A stretch of DNA of 64,000 nt from an uncultured Clostridia bacterium. GTDB lineage: Bacteria > Bacillota > Clostridia > TANB77 > CAG-508. The notes under the pieces are model-generated. The model was given only the letters and a program-made list of their open reading frames with translations. It did not search any database and had not been told where the DNA came from. Where the stretch lies: the NCBI GenBank assembly GCA_934120395.1, contig CAKOTZ010000007.1, positions 30,825 to 94,824 on the forward strand, read 5' to 3'. Below are positions 57,761-64,000 of the stretch, one piece after another; the stretch's first letter is position 1; each line of letters starts with the position of its first letter. The position numbers were made by a program, and so were the translations under genes.

Positions 57761-58510
57761 ATGAAAGAAGAAAAAGTATATGATGATGTAATTGAAGGAA
57801 GAAATGCTGTTTTAGAATTACTAAATTCTAAACAGGATATTAATAAATTATATATTCAAAAAGGAGAAAGACATGGATCTATATATGCAATTATTGCAAA
57901 GGCAAAAGAAAAGAAGGTACCTATTTGCGAAGTAGAAAAAAGCAAATTAGATACTATGTCACAGACAAAAAAACATCAAGGAGTAATTGCTATTGTTCCT
58001 CCATTTGATTATTCTTCAATAGAAGATATATTAGAATATGCAAAAAATAAAAATGAGGCACCATTTATTTTGTTACTAGATGGAATAGAAGATGGACATA
58101 ATTTAGGTTCAATAATTAGGACTGCTGAGACTGCAGGTGTACACGGAATTGTTATACCAAAAAGAAGAGCTGTTAGTGTAAATGCAACTGTAAGTAAAAC
58201 ATCAGCAGGTGCAGTGAATTTTATGAAGGTTGCACGAGTAAATAATTTAACTGAAACAATAAAGACATTAAAAGAAGAGGGATTATGGGTTGTTGGAACA
58301 GATATGAAAGCAGATAAATATTACTATGAGCAAGATTTAACAGGACCATTGGCGTTAGTAATAGGAAGTGAAGGGTTTGGAATAAGTAGATTAGTAAAAG
58401 AAAATTGTGATTTTTTTGTAAAAATACCTATGAATGGTAAAATTACTTCACTAAATGCTTCTGTTTCAGCTGGAATTGTAATGTACGAGGCAGTAAAACA
58501 AAGACAATAA
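57761..58510 (+). CDS. rlmB: 23S rRNA 2'-O-ribose methyltransferase RlmB/TrmH family
   Basis: SPOUT-class methyltransferase with an N-terminal substrate-binding domain (VIEGRNAVLELLNSKQDINK) and the knot motifs: motif 1 DGIEDGHNLGSIIRTAETAG, motif 2 LALVIGSEGFGISRLV and motif 3 IPMNGKITSLNASVSAGIV. Length 249. RlmB modifies G2251 in E. coli; the exact target here is inferred. It starts 15 bp after lepA. Confidence 0.92.
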   Translation: MKEEKVYDDVIEGRNAVLELLNSKQDINKLYIQKGERHGSIYAIIAKAKEKKVPICEVEKSKLDTMSQTKKHQGVIAIVPPFDYSSIEDILEYAKNKNEAPFILLLDGIEDGHNLGSIIRTAETAGVHGIVIPKRRAVSVNATVSKTSAGAVNFMKVARVNNLTETIKTLKEEGLWVVGTDMKADKYYYEQDLTGPLALVIGSEGFGISRLVKENCDFFVKIPMNGKITSLNASVSAGIVMYEAVKQRQ

Positions 58511-58535
58511 AAAAAGTGGCTTAGCCACTTTTTTT
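58509..58535. terminator. Bidirectional terminator between rlmB and tyrS
   Basis: AAAAAGTGGC and GCCACTTTTT around TTA, with A/T runs at both ends. Confidence 0.85.
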
Positions 58536-58540
58536 ATGCT

Positions 58541-59758
58541 TTATTTCAATTCTAATTTATGATAACTTTTCTTTCCTTTTTTTATAATAGCAAAACCATC
58601 TACAAAATCCTTATCAGATAAGATATAAGAAATATCATTAATTTTATTATCATTTAAGCTAATACCACCTTGGTTTACTAGAATTTTAGCCTGACCTTTA
58701 GAAGGGACAAGACCAGTAACAACAAGGGCATCCAAAATTGATATTGTGCTTGAGTCTATTTGAGTGGAAGGCATATTTTCGGCAACACCATTTCCACTAA
58801 ATAGGTTTTCGGCAGCTTCAGCAGCTTTTATAGCTTCTTCCTCACCATGAATTAACTTGGTAATTTCAAGAGCTGCTACTTTTTTAGCTTCATTAATTTC
58901 AGCATCTTTTAAATTACTTAAACGATTTACTTCTTCCATAGGAATGAAGGTTAATAATGATAAAACTTTTTTTACATCGGCATCATCAATATTTCTCCAG
59001 TATTGATAAAATTCATAAGGAGAAGTCTTTTCAGCGTCTAACCAAAGAGCTCCTTTTTCTGTTTTTCCCATTTTTTTGCCTTCCTTGGTTGTTAAAAGCT
59101 TAAATGTTAAACCAAATGAATCATCTTTTCCAATTTTTCGAATAAGTTCAACACCACCAATAATGTTAGACCATTGATCATTTCCGCCCATTTCAAGTTT
59201 ACAGCCATAATGGTCATGCAAATATAGAAAGTCGTAAGATTGCATTAGCATATAGCTAAGTTCAAAAAACGTAAGTCCCTTTTCCATTCTTTGTTTGTAA
59301 CATTCAGCAGCTAGCATTTTATTAACCGAAAAGTGAACTCCAATTTCACGCATAAAATCAACAAAATTAAGTTTTAATAACCAATCTGCATTATCAACAA
59401 TAATAGCCGCATTGTCACCTTCAAAACTTAAAAATCTTGCAAATTGTTTTTTAAATTTTTCAACATTGTAATTTATTTCTTCTCGTGTCATCATTCTACG
59501 CATGTCTGATTTGCCAGATGGGTCACCAATAGTAGCTGTTCCACCGCCAATAAGAATGATAGGCTTATGACCAGCTTTTTGCATATGAGAAGCAACCATA
59601 AGAGATATAAAATGACCAACGTGCAAACTATCTGCTGTAGGGTCAAAACCAATATAAAAAGGTACACTTCCTTTGGCAAATAATTCTTTTACTTCTTTTT
59701 CATGTGTAATTTGTTCAATAAAACCACGTTCTTCCAATGTGTCAAAAACACTTGTCAT
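58541..59758 (-). CDS. tyrS: Tyrosyl-tRNA synthetase
   Basis: A class I synthetase with the HIGH-like motif LHVGH, the KMSKS-like KKMGKTEKGALW and the tyrosine-site GFDPTADSLHVG. The C-terminal domain is S4-like (SKGQAKILVNQGGISLNDNK). Length 405. AAGGAGG precedes ATG. No T-box leader is seen; the zinc-ribbon gene lies 17 bp upstream, so they may share a transcript. Confidence 0.97.
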   Translation of the reverse strand: MTSVFDTLEERGFIEQITHEKEVKELFAKGSVPFYIGFDPTADSLHVGHFISLMVASHMQKAGHKPIILIGGGTATIGDPSGKSDMRRMMTREEINYNVEKFKKQFARFLSFEGDNAAIIVDNADWLLKLNFVDFMREIGVHFSVNKMLAAECYKQRMEKGLTFFELSYMLMQSYDFLYLHDHYGCKLEMGGNDQWSNIIGGVELIRKIGKDDSFGLTFKLLTTKEGKKMGKTEKGALWLDAEKTSPYEFYQYWRNIDDADVKKVLSLLTFIPMEEVNRLSNLKDAEINEAKKVAALEITKLIHGEEEAIKAAEAAENLFSGNGVAENMPSTQIDSSTISILDALVVTGLVPSKGQAKILVNQGGISLNDNKINDISYILSDKDFVDGFAIIKKGKKSYHKLELK

Positions 59759-59775
59759 TGATTTACCTCCTTAAA

Positions 59776-60057
59776 TTATAAATTAATACTTATATTATTG
59801 AAACCATCGCTAGCACCTTTTTTATAAAAAGGTTTTGCAATATTTTTAAATTCATCTGTTTGCATATATCTATCTAGGTTTTTTACAGTAATTCCTGTGC
59901 TTTTAGATATTTCTTCTAATGAAGATGCTGAAATATTATCCTCTAAATAATTTTTTAATGTAGTTATATCATATTCATCCCTTGTATTACATTTGCAACA
60001 TATATCATTATTTGATACAAAAAAACAACCACAACGTTTACATTTTTTAAATTCCAT
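59776..60057 (-). CDS. Zinc-ribbon / HTH protein of the YvyF (TIGR03826) type
   Basis: The 93 residues have a four-cysteine zinc ribbon (CKRCGCFF, CCKC) followed by a helix-turn-helix-like part (LKNYLEDNISASSLEEISKS, TGITVKNLDRYMQ). This matches the YvyF-like group, named for a Bacillus flagellar operon. No flagellar genes are in view, so here it is an orphan. It precedes tyrS in the same direction. ATG follows GGAGGTAATAG. Confidence 0.75.
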   Translation of the reverse strand: MEFKKCKRCGCFFVSNNDICCKCNTRDEYDITTLKNYLEDNISASSLEEISKSTGITVKNLDRYMQTDEFKNIAKPFYKKGASDGFNNISINL

Positions 60058-60170
60058 TTCTATTACCTCCGCGATTACAATTTATTTAGGCTATTGTATC
60101 ATAATAAAACGAAAAATGAAACAAAAAAATGAAAAATGTTGTAGTTTCTGTGAAGAATGTTTTAGTTTAC

Positions 60171-61415
60171 TTATTTTTGGTGGTATTTTTCATATTTTTC
60201 TTTAGCGGTATCAGGATTATAAATACCTGTAAAGTCCTTGATAGGGGCAAACTCTTCATCTGGATTAGCACGAAGGACTAGTAAATCATCAAAAAACATA
60301 AAAGCATCAAAAATAAAGTTTTCAAACTTAAATGAGTTAGGTTTGTCAGGAACTTGTTTCATGCCTTCAGTATTAACAAAGGCATTTTTCTTATACGCTC
60401 TATGATAAGGAAGATTAATTTCAGCAATTTTTTTGATTGCATCAATGTTCATTATGTGTGAAAGCATATTAGCTTCTCTGTATAAATATAAACCATTAGA
60501 ATCTTTAGATTGAGAAAGTTCCAAATCAATATCATTATAATTTAAAATTGATGGTTTATTATTATTTTTACAAAAAACTGCAGTTTTTTCTAGAGGTTCT
60601 TGCTTAAAAATAGATTTAGTTGCAATAGAATAATTATTATATGAAGTTAAACCTAAGAAGAATGGATCAATATTTTTTAATAAAATATTGTCAATTCCGC
60701 CAAAAAACAACCATTTTATATGGTTTTCTTCAAGTTCATCAATAATTCCATGCTTTTTCATTGCTTTAAAGACGTTACCATTACCATTTGAAGCTTCTTT
60801 TATCATATAAGTTTCTTTTAAAATCAAATTACCGTCAACTGAAATTATAGGGAGCTTATCCTGAGTAAAGAATGTCACTTTATTTTTAGGATAGCCAAAA
60901 TAGTTCTTTTCTTCAAAATATTTTTTGGTTTGCAAATCATTTTCATTGCTTGTCATAATGTACCAGGGAATAGTTACGTCATATTCTGAATTTATTTTTT
61001 GTATATCTTCACACATAATTTGAAATAAGGATTTTTTTTCAGTTTCAAATTCTAATTCATAAGTTCCCTTTGGACCACTATATCCAAGTCTACTACCTTG
61101 ACCACCAGCCATTGTAACAACTGCAACAGAATTGCTTTTTATAAAATCTATTCCTATATTAGAATAAAAGTGTATGTCATAATTCGAAAAAGTATTTTTT
61201 TCATAATGCTTAAGAGGAGAAATGCAATCCCTTTCAATAACAGAATCTTTCATAGAGTTATGATACAAAGTAAAAATTTTATTAAAATCAATACTTAAAA
61301 TTTGATTTAATAAAAGAGCTTGTTGTTCAGTTGAAAGCTCATTATAAAAATAAACTAAATGTTCTTGATTATATTTTTTTAAAATTTCATTTACTTTTTG
61401 TAATTTATTGTTCAT
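60171..61415 (-). CDS. UDPGP-type nucleotide-sugar pyrophosphorylase
   Basis: The 414-residue enzyme belongs to the UDPGP family usual in eukaryotes: VVTMAGGQGSRLGYSGPKGT (uridine-binding loop), KWLFFGGIDNILLKNIDPFF (metal-binding region) and NPDEEFAPIKDFTG near the C-terminus. It would make UDP-glucose, UDP-GalNAc or UDP-GlcNAc from UTP and the sugar-1-phosphate; the substrate cannot be set. I chose ATG 61415 behind TAGAGGTG; an in-frame GTG lies 9 bp upstream. It follows a metallophosphatase after 11 bp. Confidence 0.85.
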   Translation of the reverse strand: MNNKLQKVNEILKKYNQEHLVYFYNELSTEQQALLLNQILSIDFNKIFTLYHNSMKDSVIERDCISPLKHYEKNTFSNYDIHFYSNIGIDFIKSNSVAVVTMAGGQGSRLGYSGPKGTYELEFETEKKSLFQIMCEDIQKINSEYDVTIPWYIMTSNENDLQTKKYFEEKNYFGYPKNKVTFFTQDKLPIISVDGNLILKETYMIKEASNGNGNVFKAMKKHGIIDELEENHIKWLFFGGIDNILLKNIDPFFLGLTSYNNYSIATKSIFKQEPLEKTAVFCKNNNKPSILNYNDIDLELSQSKDSNGLYLYREANMLSHIMNIDAIKKIAEINLPYHRAYKKNAFVNTEGMKQVPDKPNSFKFENFIFDAFMFFDDLLVLRANPDEEFAPIKDFTGIYNPDTAKEKYEKYHQK

Positions 61416-61426
61416 TAAATTCACCT

Positions 61427-62239
61427 CTAATTTACTTTGTATACTGTAGGGAGAGCTCCTTTTAAACTTCTAATAATCATATCCTTGTTAGGCATATCTG
61501 AAGCTTCTAAATCATCAATTTCTTTTTTTATATCATAAGGAAGTCTTACAATGTTAAAAGAAATAGCATCTAAATTATGACTTCCATAATTTCCCTCTAA
61601 TACTATATAAGATGCTAGAGTTGAAAATTTGTTACTACTGTCGTTAATATTAGAATTCAACATTTCAACAGAAATACCAACACTACCAGGGTTAAATAAA
61701 GTCTTATTCTTATATTTTGAGATGAATGGGGTATGAATGTGACCATATCCAACAATATCTGGCTCAGGGTCGTTTAAAGTTTTACCAAGAAATTCTGTAT
61801 TTTTAAACAATTCTTCAGCAGATGAAAGTTCTTTTCCGGCAAAATGAGTTCCTTTATTAGAAAACATTGGATTGAATAAATAGTCTAGCCCATAAGGTGA
61901 AGAATGGAAAAGTCTAACTAATTGTCCACTCATATAAAATTCATAAAAAATAGGTAAATTGCAAATAAAATTAGCCCTTTCTTCACCAATCTTGTCTCTA
62001 GACCAAAAATTCTTCTGCTTAGCTTCTGGTGAACATATTGCGTAATCGGAGTTGCCTAAAAGAATTACTTCACAGTTTTCTTTTAATTTATCAATGACTA
62101 AATCAGGATGAACGCATTTAATAATGCTATCACCTAGACAAAAAATTCTTTTTATGTTTCTTTTTTTTATGTCTTCTAAAACAGCATTTAAAGCTGTAAT
62201 ATTTCCATGAACGTCAGATATAATTGCTATTTTTTCCAT
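61427..62239 (-). CDS. Calcineurin-like metallophosphoesterase
   Basis: The 270-residue protein has the metal-binding motifs in order: SDVHGN, LGDSII, LLGNSDYA, FHSSP, GHIHTPF and NPGSVG, as in the YfcE/MJ0936-type phosphodiesterases. Cytosolic; substrate unknown, perhaps a nucleotide or sugar phosphate. It is upstream of the nucleotide-sugar gene in the same direction with an 11-bp gap, so the two are likely functionally linked. Confidence 0.9.
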   Translation of the reverse strand: MEKIAIISDVHGNITALNAVLEDIKKRNIKRIFCLGDSIIKCVHPDLVIDKLKENCEVILLGNSDYAICSPEAKQKNFWSRDKIGEERANFICNLPIFYEFYMSGQLVRLFHSSPYGLDYLFNPMFSNKGTHFAGKELSSAEELFKNTEFLGKTLNDPEPDIVGYGHIHTPFISKYKNKTLFNPGSVGISVEMLNSNINDSSNKFSTLASYIVLEGNYGSHNLDAISFNIVRLPYDIKKEIDDLEASDMPNKDMIIRSLKGALPTVYKVN

Positions 62240-62411
62240 AAATTTTTCCTTTCAGTGTGTTTTAATAATTGTATCATTATGGAAAAGAAAATACAATGGA
62301 AATTTTTGAAATAAACATCTAGATAATATCTATAAATAAAAACATCGATTTTCAATAAATATAATACAGATAAAATAAAGAAGCGATAAAGGTTAACGGA
62401 TAAAAGCTGTA

Positions 62412-62440
62412 TTGCTAAAAATAATATTTTATGTTAAAAT
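62412..62440 (+). promoter_or_regulatory. Probable promoter of the membrane protein-maf unit
   Basis: TTGCTA (62412-62417), 17-bp spacer, TAAAAT (62435-62440). The rest of 62240-62411 is AT-rich and holds no gene. Confidence 0.5.
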
Positions 62441-62473
62441 TTAAAGTAAAATAATAAGAGAAGAGGGATACAG

Positions 62474-62947
62474 ATGAAAAATGTTGCAAGTTGGTTAATA
62501 ACTATATTTATTATTGCTTTTTGGATATTTAGATTAGTAATTGCTTATCTATATTCTATTGGAATAGAAATTGTGGCTAAACCTTTAGATTTAACAACCG
62601 AAATTTTAGTATTATTTATAAGCTTTTTTGGAATATTGTTATTTATTTCAAGAAAAAAAGTGGGAGGTATATTATACTTTATTTCATATGTGTATTATTT
62701 TGGAATGGATGCATACAAGGGGATAACAAGTTCTATTGATGGTGGAGGTAGTATAGATAGCTATACTAGTACCTTAATATCATGCATAGCTATAATATTA
62801 GCTGTATGTACATTATTTGATGTACTATTTAATAGTGATAGACATGAAGGAAAAGATAATAAAGATACATATTGGTTTTACAAGAATAAAAAGTATGAAA
62901 GAAAATTAGATGAGAGAGCAGATAAAAATCAATACCGCATTAGATAG
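62474..62947 (+). CDS. Four-helix membrane protein, function unknown
   Basis: The 157-residue product has about four hydrophobic helices (about 7-28, 42-58, 64-80, 96-118) and a charged, Lys/Asp-rich C-terminal tail (DRHEGKDNKDTYWFYKNKKY). No family is recognised. It is 12 bp upstream of maf. ATG follows AGAAGAGGGAT. Confidence 0.65.
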   Translation: MKNVASWLITIFIIAFWIFRLVIAYLYSIGIEIVAKPLDLTTEILVLFISFFGILLFISRKKVGGILYFISYVYYFGMDAYKGITSSIDGGGSIDSYTSTLISCIAIILAVCTLFDVLFNSDRHEGKDNKDTYWFYKNKKYERKLDERADKNQYRIR

Positions 62948-62959
62948 GGGGAAGAATAA

Positions 62960-63550
62960 ATGATGAAAATTATTTTGGCTTCTTCATCAAAGCAAAGACA
63001 AGATATATTTAAGATGATAGGCGTAAAGTATGAAGTTGTGACTAGTGATGTTGATGAAGAAAGTTGTGCAAAGCAACCTAGTAAATATGTTGAAGAACTT
63101 TCAAAAAACAAAGCTTTATCAGTAAAAAGGCAAATAGCTGATAGAGCTATTATTATTGCAGCAGATACAATTATATATTGCAACGGGAAGAAATATGAAA
63201 AACCTAAATCAAAAGATGAAGCATATAGCAATTTAAAAGAATTATCAGGGAAAAAGAATTCGGCATACACAGGAGTAACAATATTAGATTTATATAAAAA
63301 CAAAACCATAACGTTTTATTCAAAGGTTGATGTATATTTTAAAGATATAACAGATAGTGAAATTGAGTGGTATGTGAATAATGAAATGAAAATCTTTAAA
63401 TGTTGTGGTTATGTTCCTTTAGGAAAAGCATCAATATTTATAGATAAAATTAATGGAGATTATAATACATTACTTGGAATATCACCAAGTGTTTTATATG
63501 AAAACTTTAAAAAATTAGGTTATACAGCTAAAGATATACCGATAGAGTAG
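62960..63550 (+). CDS. maf: Maf-type nucleotide pyrophosphatase
   Basis: The Maf family hydrolyses nucleoside triphosphates, often modified or house-cleaning substrates, and blocks septation when overproduced. Motifs: LASSSKQRQDIFKMIG, the AADTII metal/active-site block, KPKSKDEAYSNLKELSGK and GDYNTLLGISPSVL. At 196 residues it is normal. ATG 62960 (or 62963) lies behind TAGGGGGAAG. Confidence 0.92.
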   Translation: MMKIILASSSKQRQDIFKMIGVKYEVVTSDVDEESCAKQPSKYVEELSKNKALSVKRQIADRAIIIAADTIIYCNGKKYEKPKSKDEAYSNLKELSGKKNSAYTGVTILDLYKNKTITFYSKVDVYFKDITDSEIEWYVNNEMKIFKCCGYVPLGKASIFIDKINGDYNTLLGISPSVLYENFKKLGYTAKDIPIE

Positions 63551-63562
63551 GGAAAGAAGAGT

Positions 63563-63872
63563 ATGTCGAAAATACTATTAAAAATGGCTGGAGCCAAAAA
63601 CAAGTATTGTCGTTCAAAATATATTAGCAAATTTATTAATGTTTGTCCCAATGGGAATGGCATTGCCTGTGCTATTTAAAGATAAATTTAACAAACTATG
63701 GAAAATAGTAGTATTTATAGTATGTTTCGTTTTTGTAGTTGAAACGATACAATTTTTAACATTCCGTGGTTCAGCAGATATTGATGATTTAGTTTTAAAT
63801 ACTATTGGATGTATGATTGGTTATGGAATTGTACAAATCAAATTTATGAGAAAATTACTCAAATTAGATTAA
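63563..63872 (+). pseudogene. VanZ-like protein, short and apparently frameshifted
   Basis: The 63639-63872 part reads as a VanZ-like C-terminal region: NILANLLMFVPMGMALPVLF upstream of and across the ATG at 63639, and VVETIQFLTFRGSADIDDLV with the conserved Glu and Asp residues. A ribosome-site-linked ATG at 63563 starts in another frame (MSKILLKMAG) and meets a stop; removing one base, for example from the A5 run near 63580, would join it to the VanZ frame. Even then about 60 residues of the usual N-terminus are missing. It is either a remnant or an erroneous consensus. Confidence 0.5.
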
Positions 63873-63939
63873 TGATAAATTATAATTTGAATTGATAAGT
63901 GTATGACTTGTGAAAAACTAAAGGAAAGGAGAATAATAA

Positions 63940-64000
63940 ATGGACAATAAAAACTTACAAATAACTAATCATGACTTTTTAATATATAGAGATTCAAACA
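63940..64000 (+). CDS. Partial coding region running off the window
   Basis: ATG at 63940 follows AAAGGAAAGGAG and reads MDNKNLQITNHDFLIYRDSN to the window end. Too short to identify; the strong ribosome site makes it a likely gene. Confidence 0.5.
   Translation, partial: MDNKNLQITNHDFLIYRDSN

Noticed and set aside
62929..63309. Minus-strand open frame across maf
   Set aside because: Shadow of the Maf coding region, with no ribosome site.

Overview
The window is AT-rich DNA from a low-GC Gram-positive bacterium, most likely a spore-forming member of the Clostridia. Signs of this are the Clostridia-style S10-spc-alpha order (secY-adk-map-infA-rpmJ-rpsM-rpsK-rpsD-rpoA-rplQ), zinc-type S14, S4 and L36, an Agr-type peptide quorum system, a CIRCE-controlled groESL, FabI beside accDA, and two sporulation-linked genes (a YaaL/DUF2508-bofA pair and a PdaA-like deacetylase). 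I cannot fix the species from sequence alone.

Layout. 1-2.4 kb: end of a fatty-acid operon (accD, accA, fabI). 2.4-4.3 kb: a small membrane protein, then three single-gene units, each with a consensus sigma-A promoter and a hairpin terminator, encoding proteins that share one unrecognised domain. 4.4-20.6 kb: the ribosomal protein cluster with a structured 5' leader; rpmD (L30) is missing between rpsE and rplO. 20.7-22.8 kb: groES-groEL. 22.8-23.6 kb: an orphan secreted protein. 23.7-27.1 kb, minus strand: serS, engB, an NfeD-like protein and an SPFH protein. 27.2-29.7 kb: yaaL-like and bofA converge on glmS; bofA and glmS each carry an apparent one-base insertion. 29.8-35.0 kb: a beta-CASP nuclease, uvrC, a small membrane protein, an rRNA-type methyltransferase and a pseudouridine synthase.

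35.2-38.2 kb holds an Agr system with split architecture: agrB-agrD on the plus strand converge on agrA-agrC on the minus strand. 38.5-45.6 kb is envelope biology: PdaA-like deacetylase, ftsE-ftsX, two tandem coiled-coil M23 hydrolases, a CtpA/CtpB-type protease and an anchored orphan. 45.6-49.7 kb: two paralogous AMP-forming acyl ligases on opposite strands flank a Val-Asp-Phe tRNA cluster and a 54-residue orphan ORF. 49.8-55.8 kb: a G5/SH3/glucosaminidase protein, then a MarR regulator with a heterodimeric ABC exporter. 55.9-64 kb: lepA, rlmB, tyrS, a zinc-ribbon HTH protein, a UDP-sugar pyrophosphorylase-like protein, a metallophosphatase, a membrane protein, maf, a broken-looking VanZ-like gene and the start of one more gene.

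The most notable signals are the repeated-domain family upstream of the S10 operon, the two single-C insertions in bofA and glmS that both create a CGG codon, the near-confinement of in-frame CGG codons to a few atypical monocistronic genes, the split agr locus and the 54-residue ORF. All functional calls are from sequence reading; no database search was run.
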